A stretch of DNA of 64,000 nucleotides from Kalmusia sp. IMI 367209 (lineage: Eukaryota; Ascomycota; Dothideomycetes; Pleosporales; Didymosphaeriaceae). Below are positions 11,291 through 23,196 of this stretch, in pieces (position 1 is the first letter of the stretch; each line of letters begins with the position of its first letter). The stretch lies in NCBI GenBank assembly GCA_027946365.1, contig JAPEUQ010000019.1, forward strand, positions 434,001 through 498,000. Reading direction: 5' to 3'. The notes beneath the pieces were generated by a model. That model was not told the origin of the DNA and ran no database searches. It was given only the letters and a program-made list of their open reading frames with translations. The translations under genes and the position numbers were made by a program.

Positions 11291-13107
11291 TTCGCTGGAT
11301 GTGAAGACTGGTGGGGAATGTGTTTAAAGACAAGAGATTTTTTTAGACTTGATAAAAGAGGCTGCTTGAGTTGAATGAGTATTCTCGAAGGCGAAAGCCC
11401 TAGTATTTATCTTCTTTCACTCAGCGCCATTCCTGTGTGTCTTTTGGAGACTTCGAGAATCTTGAGACCTTACGACAGCTCAGCTTGGCTGAGAGATCGC
11501 GGCGCACACTTGATCAGGTTTGTTGCTTGCGTTTTGGTTCTGATCCCTGTGCCCACCCATCGTGCACTTCTCCCAGCTCTGAAAGAATCACATGGAAGGG
11601 TAGTGATTATTGGTTGCCTTGCATATGTTGAAGCCATTCGGACGAGAGTTCTAGACGCTCAACAACTCCCGTGTCCGAATCGGGATCAAGTGAGCTAGTC
11701 TGGACTGCGCCTCATGTTGGCCTACCGTATCGAGGTGACTTCATCTCAGCTCAACTTGAGCCGTCGTGATCACATTGCAAGCCCTTGAAGATTCTAGACC
11801 TGCTATCACAAGTCATAATGCTGTCTCATGTCTACTGCACTACGCAAGCCACCCTTCTCGTGTTCTCTTGCAAGCATGCAGCAACCTGCACCTTGACATT
11901 GACGCGAGTAAGGCATGATTCTAGCCAGCAGCAATTGAACATGCATTTACTTGCAGGGAAAATGCAACATCAGCTCTATAGCTCTGAATCTACGGTCAGC
12001 CATAGTCAGCTACTATACTAGGTGGCCATCGGACGTCATTGATCGCTATTCGGACGTCTCAGGTTGGCTGTCTGGAAAGTGTAAAAGCACCAGTGACTTC
12101 ACAAACTTTGTTCCTTTTCTGTGGAAAATCAAAGTCTAGTACAGTACAGTGATGTAACCTACGTTTCTATAGCTTACAATATCGCTAATAAAGTGGAGCA
12201 TGCCTATGTTGTCTTGAATTAGTTGATTTATGTTTTTGGGCGATCTACAAGCGAGCATTAATGCACCATTTGAATCAGACTAGTGTAACCTAGCTCAGCG
12301 CTTAAAGAACTTGCTGTCGAATAATGAAAGCAACCTTGATGTTGTCTTACAGAGCCATGTCATTGGTGTGGCCGGTTTACACCTGGATCAAGCAATCTAA
12401 TGGAATTTGTGGATCGATTATAGCGAGGCTGAGAGGATGAGATCGCAGTCAGTAGCGTGTTTTCATCTACTGCATCGCTCACCGCTAACGTGCATGCATA
12501 TATACCGGCCCGATCTGGCGATTCAGCTGCACCGTTATTGCGCCCGATCGATTCGCGTAATCTGATTGGGCGATCTTTGCTACTATCATCAGCTCGCCAC
12601 GGCAAAGCCAATCAAGGATTAGCTTAAGCGAGGCTGCGGTGTCACATTAAACCGTATTTATGCCAGGAGGGGACCTGAACTTGCGTATTTGGATGTTGAG
12701 GCTGGCTGGAAGGCATGGATTAAGGGAGTCGATTCAAGGCAATCGCATTTTCGCCATGATGTATCGTAGAGTCTCGTACATCAATATCGAGAATGGATAT
12801 GCGTGAAGTGAGACAGGGCGTTAGTCTAGAGCATCGTCAGAATACGTTTTGGGGTTGCGCATACCGACGATGGCGCTGGCTGGATGCGGTGAAGGAGGGG
12901 GTCAGTTGCGTGCAAGGACTGAACAGCCAATCTTACCTTCACAGCTGATTTTGACTGTTGTTTAGACACAGGTATTCACTGCCCCGCTGGAATATTCCAA
13001 AGATGAGGTCAAGCGCTTCCCATTCATCGTAGTGTTTTGGAAAAAGGTGAGATTAGGAGACCATCAGGCATTCTCTATCACATTACTTTGCACCATTACT
13101 TGCCATC
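11291..13107. other. Intergenic region between orphan genes B and C
   Basis: 1.8 kb lying upstream of both B (minus) and C (plus), so it should hold their divergent promoters. No open frame is convincing and no RNA gene or repeat array was seen. Confidence 0.5.
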
Positions 13108-15779
13108 ATGCCTTCTATTCCGTCTACGACGTTTCCAGGGTTCAAAGTCAGCGCAGTATCAGCAATTCCGGTCGCTAACAGTACCAATACTGTCGAACAA
13201 CCAGAGTTCTCTTTCGAGGCTTGGTCTGAAGCTGATCCGGATCTCTTCATCGATGGATCTACAGGATCCACCAAGCCCATCGGGCTTCGAGTTCCATCCG
13301 CCCCAACTGCTACTTTGAATCTCAACCTCGAAATCACTGGCCTATGCGTTTACCCAATCGAATGGCCTCGGGGCAAACAGACCTGCCAACTCAAGGGAAC
13401 GCTGAACAGTGATCCAAAAGGTTCCACGGTAATTCTGAGCGAGACTTGGGAAGTCGTTTTGCCGGATTCGAATCCAAAGACGCCGATATCTCTTCCCCTA
13501 GGTGGGACTGCGCCGGCCCTGAGAACTTTGACAACGACGGCTCCGTTCGACAAGGATATATGCCCTGTACCATTTCGCATCGCGGGAGACTTTGAATGGG
13601 AGTGTGTCAACACAAAGGACAATACCGGTAAAACTACCCCAAACAGTCACACTTGACCCTTCTAACATTAATGCAGTTCAACCCATCAAACTTGAGAAGT
13701 TTGCTCGACTAGAATTCAATTGGCTGCTTGGTCCTGCTGTTAGTGGAGACAATACGGTTGCTGGTTCATTTTTACGGAGCGGCGCCAACCTGAACGGAGT
13801 GTACCCTATCAACCTCCTCCGCCTCTTCCTACCACATCCTACAGAGTTCTCAACGGTACCTAATTTCGCCAAGGTACATCTGCAATGGTGGATCAATAAC
13901 TGTCTGAGAAGGATTCCAGCATCAAGAATCATATATGATACAATCGTGGGCAAATCCGGCTTCGGCGTAGGATGCTGCGGAGGAAGTTTCAAATTTGAGG
14001 AGTTTTATAAAGCTGCCTTTCCAGCGGATCCTACTGCTCCACCAACGTTGATAAACTCTTTCGACCTCGCAGCACTCGCCCAGCTTGTCTGTTGTCTTTC
14101 AGTTGACGAGGATGGCGATGAGCTGTGGAACTCGAAATGGGTGTGCAAAAGCCCGTTCGGGCCTCAGAAACAAGGTATGCCCTTCGGTATCAACGACAAG
14201 ACAGTTCCTGCGATCACTTGGCCCCAGGGCGTGAATAACCCCTTCTTCAGTGGCATTGGTAGGCACCCTATAATGAAGGAGCGTTGAAGTAATTGCTGAC
14301 ATGCTACGTAGATGGAGCATCGCCTTTCGAGACCGATTCAAAGAAGGTTAAATCAGCCAATGCAAGGGCTTGGGTTGAAGTGACCTCGCTGAGTAACGCT
14401 ACTACAGTGATTGACTGGTCATTTGCGGTCCCACGTAGTGACGGACAGCTACCACAATTCGAAGATGCTTCAGTGGACAGGGCGACCTTTGCTCAGAGAC
14501 ACATTGATGATAGCACGGTAAAGCCAATACTGTCGAATTATCTTGAGGGTAACGCGCTCTCAAGGGGCGAGTGCTGTAAGTCAGAAAAGATTTATCCATC
14601 GCAAAAGACTTTGAAGACAGTCGGGTGTGGGTTACTTGGCCCATGGTGACTAGTCTCCAAACTTTTGTCCTTGTGTTGTAGGAAACTTTGAAAGGTCTAA
14701 CTAGTACCACAGTCCGCAATGACGAATTCGGGTCCAAGCAATCCGGCTTCAAACAAGGTATCGCTCGCGTTGGGCTGTATAATTTGCGAGGTCTGAACAC
14801 TCCACGGCCGGGAGAGCAACTCGCACCTCACATTCCAATACCTCCACGACTCCGATTTTATATCGATAAGCTCATTGTATCGGGCAAAAATCCGGTAACC
14901 CAGCGTTGGCGTTACAATGACGCATCGCTCAAGGCAATGAACATTGCGCCAGTCGTAGTCGCTGCAAGTACCACACTTAAGTATGTAAATCCATTACCAA
15001 AGAATCTCTTCCATACGGCACTTCGCGTTGTATCTGGGGCAGTCAGCGCATCGTACAATTTCAGCGGTTTCGCCATCAAACCCAGTGAGACTGGTACCCT
15101 TGCCCTCACGATAAACGTCTTCGACGACTTCTTCAACGCCTATGAAGCCATGGCGTTTGCGCTTACTACCTATGAACGTAACATCAACATGGACCAACCA
15201 GATAATGCTGATGTTATTGTACAACGACCTACAGGACCTACTGGTGGTGTTTTTATAGGGAACTACTCGCTCCAGACACCCCGATCTCTCATCTGGATCC
15301 GCGGTAATCTGTTCGTCGAGCTCACCATTCAAAGTCTCTCCAAGCCTAGTGCAAGTGCTAGCCTCGAGCTTGTCGCCGCGGCCCAGCGTCTTGACAATTA
15401 TCTCGGCCGCCATACTGTAGCTCGTAGTCAGATACGCCGGCCTCATCTACAATTCATCGATACCAACGCTCCGCCTAAAGCTACAATCAATGGCAGCACA
15501 TCTTTCAAAGTGCAACTCGATACGGACGACGAAGCTCTGGCGCAAACCATGAGCGTGAATTTCACTCATCCGTTTCTGTTGGTTCATGGTAATTTCGACA
15601 TTACTAAATGGACCCATACATTTTGGGTACTTCGTAGAAGCGGTGTTGATGAGAAGGAAGAGAGAAGCACTAAGGTCACGATTGCAGGTGCCCATATCGA
15701 TACATTCCACCCTGGCGAAGTGGAGTTCGAGGTAATTGTGGCAGGTCTCTTGAAAAAGCCGAAGCCGAATAATGGGTAA
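13108..15779 (+). CDS. Large orphan protein C (about 816 aa), four exons
   Basis: Function unknown. Exons: 13108-13627, 13677-14258, 14312-14575 and 14695-15779. Introns 1 (GTAAAA...TGCAG, CTAAC branch) and 2 (GTAGGC...CGTAG) are clean and in phase 1. Intron 3 has a good donor (GTAAGT at 14576), but the most natural acceptor, TGTAG at 14681, breaks the frame; GAAAG at 14694 keeps it, so that boundary is uncertain. The protein has no signal peptide or membrane helix. Its middle has a cysteine/glycine-rich patch (GFGVGCCGGSFKFEEF) and a second CC pair (LVCCLSVDEDGDELW); the last 360 residues are beta-rich with several VELTI/FEVIV-type strands. No catalytic motif was recognised. It lies between the A/B pair and the subtilase, all possibly one accessory locus. 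Confidence 0.72.
14576..14694 (+). other. Third intron of gene C, acceptor uncertain
   Basis: The donor GTAAGT at 14576 is strong. Acceptors at 14681 (TGTAG) and 14694 (GAAAG) compete. Only the second maintains the downstream reading frame in the genomic sequence as given. Confidence 0.45.
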
Positions 15780-16844
15780 CGGGAGAGCCTACGTTGGAGC
15801 TGGTGTAGACGGTGTTTGAGTTTTCCATATCGTTACATATTCCACTTTACCACTATAACTCTCCTAAGAACATGCGTCTGCGAAGTATAACTTAGCACGA
15901 CATTAACAGACATTCTTCTACGTATAGTTTTCAATATGATGCTTATCCACTGTAATCAATTAGCTCTAATCATCTGTTCGTTACTTTCCAACGATGGCGA
16001 CATTAAAAGCACGAGCATTACCTGCTCATGCGATTCCTTGAACGAAAGCAGCCGATCCATGCTCTTGCTTGAATGAAAGCGGCTGGGTCATGCTCACACT
16101 ATGCTTGCTGGTGTGACCGCTTTACCGACGCAGCGGCTTCACAGTTACTCCCACTACGCATCACCACTCGAGCTGCCCACAGCGACATTCATCACACTAC
16201 AGAGTCTGCAAATCGGTAGCTGTGTGGGGCCTCGAACGGACCAAAGCTTCAGCTGCGCCATGTCACATCTTGGACAAGTGATCGTGTGGAAGTGAGAAAG
16301 GTGATGAGGCAAAGTCCTTGCCATTTTCGTGTCACTTCGATAAGCGGTAGTGATTGTTCAGCTAGCCACGATTACCCTAAAAGGTCCCGTGAGACAAAAC
16401 AAGTGCTTGCAGGTGCATAATGTATATGCACGTCCCTACGGTGAGCCGTGCGGGGCTGGAACCATGTGCATGGGATACGAAGAACACGCAATAAGCCTTG
16501 GAATCTAGTGTGTTCGACGATTACATTGCCCAGCCTACACACCCTAGCTGGACATTATGAGAGTCGCTGTTGAGGAGTTTGCGTGGCTAGCTGATGGAAA
16601 AAAGGGTTGGGTGTGATGATCGTTAGAGAGGTTGCATGCATGGCTAGCTGAAGAGGAAGCGATGCAAGTTACTCGCTTGTGTGGAAGCACATGCACTTTG
16701 CCACCCCGTGTATCACGTGGTCTGTGTAGCATCTGCTTGCGGACGCTCTCGACTCTAAGCTTATATCCTCGCTTTCATGTTTTTCTGGTCAAAAATATTG
16801 CATACCTTGACTTCCATTCTTTTCTTACCGTTACACGTCTGTCT
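15780..16844. other. Intergenic region
   Basis: About 1.06 kb between gene C and the subtilase gene. Near-identical phrases (gaacgaaagcagc, gaatgaaagcggc) lie at about 16040 and 16071, each next to a 'catgctc' motif, a small local direct repeat. An open frame upstream of 16845 extends the subtilase N-terminus by 71 codons, but those codons are not protein-like. Confidence 0.4.
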
Positions 16845-19224
16845 ATGATGGCACCCATCACTATCAATGGTAACGTGTGGGACCCGTCAGTATACATCCC
16901 TTCGTCCTCATCAACTTCCCATCCAGATGCTTCTGTCTCTATAGCAGAATCCCATAGGGACATAAGAGTCGCAGTAGACTCACCATCACATACACAAGAT
17001 GCTCAAGTGCCGCGTCCAACAATTGCAGCGAATGCAGAAGACACGAATTACATCCTCGTTCAGGCGAAAGAACTGCTCAGTAATGCCGAAAAGCAAGACT
17101 TAGAGATACTCGGCGTCAAATTCCTGTCCTACGTGGACAAGAATACCTACCTTTGCGGGTACGAGAAGTCGGATTTAGCAGTGCTCCGTGCGAAAGTATT
17201 CTTGGAGCATGTTGATGTTTATCATCCTTTCTTCAAGATCAATCCTTCTTTGTGGACAGGAAGCGATCGTGGAGGTGCTCTTATGGCATCTACTGCAACC
17301 ACTGCAAAACCAGAGTGTGTAAAACCTCTGCTAGTCACTATGCGATTGTTATTACGTACGCTGACTTCTTAGACCCTCAATAGCCTCTGAAGGACATGCG
17401 GCGGCTTCAGCCTTGCCAAGTAACGAGCTAGATAGCGTTGATGTTATCATTCAGATACATGAAGATGTGTCCCTCACCCAGCTGGTGAAGGAACTGGAAG
17501 ATTTAAACGTCCTGACGCCTGACACACCTGCTTCTTTGGGAACGAACATGGTTTTTACCACCATCAACCACCATCACCTCGCTGAGCTGGCCGCTCATGA
17601 TAGTATCCGCGCCGTAAGCGAAAATCAACCGGAGAGTTCATCCAGTAACATTGCGCTGACATTACTGAATGCGCCGGTGTTCGTTCCTAATGTTGCCAAT
17701 ACGTTGGGCTTGACGAAAATCAAATGTAAAGGTGCAGGTCAGATTATTCACGTCGCTGACGAGGGATTCGACAAGGGCCAAACGACTGGAACCGACGCAG
17801 AGGTACACCCTGCCTTTACAGGCCGAGTGCTTGCCTTGTATAATGTGCCAGTAGGGTCAGCAAAGCCGGTATACTCTGATGTGGATAGCCATGGTACCCA
17901 CGTCGCAGGATGTGCAGTGGGGGATGGTCCTACAACATCAATGGGCGGCGTCGCGGCGAAAGGGCCCGGCACTATACGTGGTACAGCCCCAGCAGCCCAG
18001 TTGATTTGCACGCGGCGAACAGATGACAACAATATTATACAACAAGTGAGCTTCAACGAGCTGTTGGACCGGCCGTATACCCAAGGAGCCCGCATTTCGA
18101 ATCATTCATACAACCAATCGCCAAAGGCAACAGCCACTGGCCCCCTTCCATACGATCTGAGGAGCACAGCAATCGACACGTATATTTTCAACAAGCCCGA
18201 TCTTCTGGTCTGCTGGTCTGCCGGAAATGATGGAGAGATGCACTCTCCAGCGCATCAAATTGGCGACAGTGCGGCCAGCAAGAATGTCCTGACAGTAGGC
18301 AACAGTTACAACGCTCGCCAGGTGAATTTGACGGACGATAAGTTTGACCGTGCAGTCCAGTGGGAGGCTGACACGTATCAAATGGACGGTTCTAGTAGCC
18401 GAGGACCAACTATGGAGCAGCGCATCAAGCCTGACGTATGTGCACCTGGAAACACCATATTGTCTGCATTGACCAGGTCATTAGCATCTGGTACAAAAAC
18501 AGATGATTTTGGAAAGTCCGACGATGCTTTGTATTTTTTTGATAGCGGCACAAGCATGTCCACTCCGCTTGTTGCAGGTTGTGCCGCTGTCCTTCGGGAA
18601 GCCCTGGGCTATCAAGGCTTGAGTAATCCGTCTGCTGCTCTGCTGAAAGCCCTCCTAATCAACGGTGCTATGGACATCCTCGGGGCAACGAACGCTCCTG
18701 TGACGGGCAACCCCCAGGAACTGCAAGGCTTCGGCCGCGTCAACATGGGCGGCACGATGCACGCCGTCCTAGATGACCGAATTGATGATAAAAAGACCAA
18801 GACCGGAGGCTTCTTCGACGTGACTGGCGTGAAAGATCCGAAGAAACCGATGGATGTTGTGGGTAACGGTGAAACTCAAAGTTTCACTCTGGCTGTTCCG
18901 AAGCCAAAGAACATGTTCCTAGATCAAGGCGGCGAAACATCTAGCAGCACTCTGAAGGTGACGATGACATGGATGGATACACCGGGCAAGGATCTGGTGG
19001 ACAAGCTTGGTCTTTCGGTCACAGCGAAAGGTGAACGAAGACATGGGAACAAGGGATCAGCGAACATGTCTGCGACGCCCAAGGCGTATGATGACATCAA
19101 TAATGTTCAACAAGTTATATGGGAGAATGTACCAGAGGGCGACGTGCACGTGGCAGTCGAGTGCTACCACACCGTGTTCGCCGCTGACAAGATTCGCTAC
19201 GCCGTGGCTTGGAGCCTTGAGTGA
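16845..19224 (+). CDS. Subtilisin-like serine peptidase (S8, KP-43-like), 773 aa, no signal peptide
   Basis: Exon 1 is 16845-17314 and exon 2 is 17373-19224; the 58-nt intron starts GTGTGT and ends CTTAG (phase 2). The start MMAPITING is preferred over upstream in-frame codons. Residues about 60-140 form a pro-like or N-terminal domain (LLSNAEKQDLEILGVKFLSY). The catalytic domain follows, with Asp286 in HVADEGFD, His330 in DSHGTHVAG, the oxyanion Asn in WSAGNDG, and Ser551 in GTSMSTPLVAG. After about residue 640 comes a C-terminal beta-domain (TLKVTMTWMDTPGKD), an arrangement seen in KP-43-type subtilases. All catalytic residues are present, so it should be active. The absence of a secretion signal is unusual and suggests cytosolic or unconventional export. 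It follows orphan gene C in the same direction. Confidence 0.9.
17315..17372 (+). other. Intron of the subtilase gene
   Basis: A 58-nt phase 2 intron, GTGTGT to CTTAG, with a GCTGAC branch motif close to the acceptor. It is the combination that links the N-terminal domain to the catalytic frame. Confidence 0.75.
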
Positions 19225-20158
19225 TCTTAGGACCCATTGCGCGCTGAGGTACTTCAAGATGCAAGATGTAATGCATGGTTGCTAAGCTTTGTATCTAGTG
19301 CCATAGTGTAGGACGCGTTATAGTCTAGGGTACATGGAGCATTGGAACATTCGGCTTCGGCAACTCGTCAACTCCACGCATGAGCTTTCGTTCACGTGAC
19401 CGCACGCTGACGCTTGAGCGCGTATGCCTCCTGCCGCTCTATCGCCCCCCGCCAACTTCCCATATGTTGCGCCTCTCTGCATGTAATGTCACAGGCGAGC
19501 GCATGTGACAACTTTGTCCCCGTTACCGGGAATTTCATTCACGCGAGGCAAAAGGCCACCTATTAACGCTCACGTAGGCAAGTACGCCTATCACCAAACT
19601 GCGCCGCTGAGCAACGCCGAGCATCCGACACCACACCCACATAATGCACAAAATTCACTGGCTCCCGCCAACACTCATCGACAGAACAGGGCCCTAGATC
19701 CCTTGCGCTATTCTCACGTATCACCATAAATCGAAAACTTATTTAATGCTCCACCCACTTTCCTCATGCGACCTTACCATACAGAGAATGCATTATGTGC
19801 GTGACACTTGCCCGCCCGCGGCGCAGTTGCTCACAGCCCTGGTCGCGAAATGTAGCCCTGTTCACGGTAAGCAGCCCTGATTGAAAACGACTATTCTTAG
19901 TGGCCAACGCAAAAAATTGCCTGGCGCGTAGGTCCTTACAAATTCCAAGGATCTGGATATCACAATCGCCAAATTGCAGGCGTCTTGTGACTTACCACGA
20001 CAGCAGCTGAGGCCAGCACCGTGATTTTTCTGCGAGATATGTATTTCAAGCCATGTGGCGCTGTGATACTGGCTCGCATCCTTTCCGCCGACTGAGCGAA
20101 AGCGAGAAACAACGGCCAGGTTGAACATCATCACTTACACATTTCGAATCACCATTTC
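19225..20158. other. Intergenic region
   Basis: About 930 bp between the subtilase and P450 genes. Nothing supported as a gene, RNA or repeat. Confidence 0.5.
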
Positions 20159-21930
20159 ATGATGATTTCAACTGCTTTCTTTGTGGGCATTATTTTATTC
20201 ATCCTCTACGTGGTGAAGAATGTTCGGTCATATCTTAGCCTCCAAGCATTTGGGGGACACTGGTCGACCGGTTGGTCTAGGATGTGGCTCTATCATGTTC
20301 ATAGCAGTGGAGATATGCATAAGAGATTCACAGAGATCAACGAAAAATACGGTGCGTTCCATATGATCGATTTTTTCAAGGGATAACAAAGCTGTTAGAG
20401 TGCTTTTCATGGATTTGCATTGCACCCGTCTTTTTCGTTCTAGAGCTAACAGATGAATCGTTCAATTGTAAGGACGACAAAACCCCGCTAACTATCTAGT
20501 ATCTCAGGGATGACAGCACGCATCGGACCGAAGATGCTCATTACCATCGACCCAGATCTCCTGCGACGAATGAATGCCGTTCGCTCCCCGTTCACTAGGG
20601 GCCCTTGGTATACATCACTCAGACTACATCCCGAGCGTGAGAACATCGCTTGTTATCTTGATGAAGGCAAACATGCCAACATGCGAAATCGAATGTCTGC
20701 CGGGTACTCAGGGAAAGAGAACTTGCATCTCGAGCAAGATGTGGATGAGCTAGTGCTTCAGATGCTCGATCTCATCCAGAGTCATTACGTGTCCAAACCG
20801 GAAGCCGGCCTTTTCCGTAGAATGGACTTGAGCCAAATCGCCTCCTACTTCACGCTAGACGTCATTTCTAAAATCGCCTTTGGCCAGTCGTGCGGCTTCA
20901 TCGCACTCAACAATGACCCATTCGGATATATGGAGAACCTGAAGACTTTTCTACCCGCTGTAGGCATTTTCGGAGTTTTCGCAGAGCTCACCAATATACT
21001 AAGAATACCGTTCATCAAAGCAGCCTTGCCGTCTTCGATGGACAAGCGCGGCCTAGGTCGCGTGATGGGCTTTGCGCGTGATCGTGTGCAAGAGCGCTTT
21101 GGTAAGAATGCCATCGTTCGCCGTGACATGCTGAACTCCTTCATCAAGCATGGATTGACCGACTCCGAACTGGAAGGCGAGACGCTTCTTCAGATTACGG
21201 CTGGATCCGACAGCACAGCATCCGCATTACGAATGACCTTGCATTTCATTTCTACTTCGCCACCGACCTTACAGCGCCTCCTCGAGGAAGTTCGTGAAGG
21301 CATAGAAATGGGACATGTCAGCAGACCAGTGATCAAGGACTCTGAAGCACGCCAGTTGCCCTACCTACAGGCTTGTATTAAGGAAGGCCTACGCATGTAT
21401 CCACCCATTACTGGACTGCTCGCAAAGATGGTCCCGGAGGAAGGGACCAAGATCGAGGTGAACGGCGAGGAGAAGCATGCAGCCGGAGGCACTCAGATTG
21501 CATGGAACAGTTGGGGCATGATGCGCAACAAGGATATTTTCGGTCCAGACAGCGACATGTTTCGCCCGGAAAGGTGGCTGATGAAGGGCAGCAGTGACGA
21601 AGACCACGAACGAATGGCAAGAATGAACGACACAGTGTGGCTATGCTTTGGCTATGGCCGATTTGGTTGCCTAGGACGCGGTGTTGCTATGATGGAGTTG
21701 AACAAGGCAATCATCGAGGTAAGCACAAGCCATCTGACGTAAAATGATCATTGCTGATAGAATAGTTGTTGCTACGCTTCAATTTGCAGCCTTGTAGCTT
21801 GTCGAAGCCCTTCAAGGAGTTTTGTGCTGGCTTTTACATCCACGAAGATATGAACTTTGTTGCTACGGAACGCTCGCCAACCAAACCGGGTCGCAGGGAT
21901 AGCGTGCATCATGAAGGTACTTCGCTTTGA
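20159..21930 (+). CDS. Cytochrome P450 monooxygenase (522 aa)
   Basis: Heme-thiolate monooxygenase anchored by an N-terminal membrane helix (FFVGIILFILYVV), likely in the endoplasmic reticulum. Exons: 20159-20351, 20508-21718 and 21766-21930. Intron 1 is long for this genome (156 nt, GTGCGT, GCTAAC branch, CTCAG); intron 2 is 47 nt (GTAAGC...AATAG). Visible motifs are RIGPKMLITIDPDLLRRMNA, the I-helix AGSDST, the K-helix EGLR, FRPERW, and the heme loop FGYGRFGCLG with Cys452. The length is normal and the ending (KPFKEFC...GFYIHEDMNF) matches the pisatin demethylase/benzoate hydroxylase-like fungal group. The I-helix has Ser where AGADTT is commonest. The substrate cannot be inferred. No other biosynthetic enzyme sits nearby except the orphan locus upstream. 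Confidence 0.93.
20352..20507 (+). other. First intron of the P450 gene
   Basis: 156 nt, donor GTGCGT, branch GCTAAC near 20487-20492, acceptor CTCAG. It joins in phase 1 and restores YGGMTARIGP, the usual P450 sequence after the N-terminal anchor region. Confidence 0.82.
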
Positions 21931-23196
21931 GACTTGTTCATTGTGACGAGAAGAGCAAAGCCCTACCTCGTTTTGAGTGCTCCTTTGATGTTTCCTAGCA
22001 TAGTTCGGTGTCTTTTGTTTTAGCTGTAGGTAGAAGAGATGGACTCACGTTATAATAAAGTTCAATTGGTCAGCCTTGTCTACAATGTTATTGAGCTGCT
22101 GCATCTGCATGTTGATAACCATTGGTAATCGGTCCTGATAGTGCTTGAAATACACTCTGGAAGAGACGATGAGGACGACAAAAAGGTCTTCTGCATCGTA
22201 TCTATCGATATGCGTTTTGTATTATACGTATTGATAAGGTGCCTCTTTGGATCAGAAGACCCTAAAATAAAGTGTTTCGGGTGACACTGATCAAGGAGCT
22301 GCATCATCTCATTACCACAGTAAAAAAGCAAGCAATCTCATCACTCGCTGGTTTTCATAGACTTCGACGTCATGGGGGACAAACACGTCCCCTGCATCGA
22401 TTGATACGCCTATGCATAAAGTGGAAGGCCACACCACGTAACTAAAGTATCCAAATCCAGCCTGAGAAAGCTTCGAGCACACCGTACGATCTCACACCAA
22501 GACCTAGCCCCGATTCAGCCTTACGAGGCGTAAGTACATATCGCACGAGAACCTAACACCTCCAACAATGCAAAGGGGGCGGAGAAAGCTGTCAGCCTTA
22601 TCAAGGCGTTTTGCACCCCAATACTATCTATGCAAGCGTTAATGAAATTTGAGACACAAATTCAACGAATTCTGGGCATCTTGCTGCAATGATGCAGTGG
22701 AAGCGAGCAATAACCTCAGGCTGATTTTCTATTCGATGCTCTCTGTGATAAGATTATAATGGGTTGTTAACAGGATTGGAAGTAGGACCCAATTTTCGAG
22801 AACGAATGGACATGGAAGACTGGAAGGAAGTATATGGAGTAGGACAAAGTCTGCTGACAAGGCTGAATACGGACCGTGCCGCATTGTTGCATAAGCGCTC
22901 GCCTTGGATCGTTCCTGCAGAGGCAGGTCGGTATGGTGACGGTGTAGCGTGGACTACAGTACATGCGCACTCTGGCAATAACTGACCGGAACTGTGCAAT
23001 GATAGTTCGGTCAACTTATAGCTGATCCAACACATGTAGCTTATGTGGGCGAAGCTCAGCGTGCAAACTTTTCAAAAGGTTGACCTTATGTGGTCTATCA
23101 TTCACGCACGGAAACAAGTCAAGATGAATGTGAAGATTTACATTGAATTCGTTTTTGGAGTATTACAAGACGAAGCGCGATCGCGACTATTACCAT
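21931..23196. other. Intergenic region between the P450 and M13 genes
   Basis: 1.27 kb between convergent genes. Short open frames on both strands are not protein-like. No repeat or RNA gene was seen. Confidence 0.5.
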
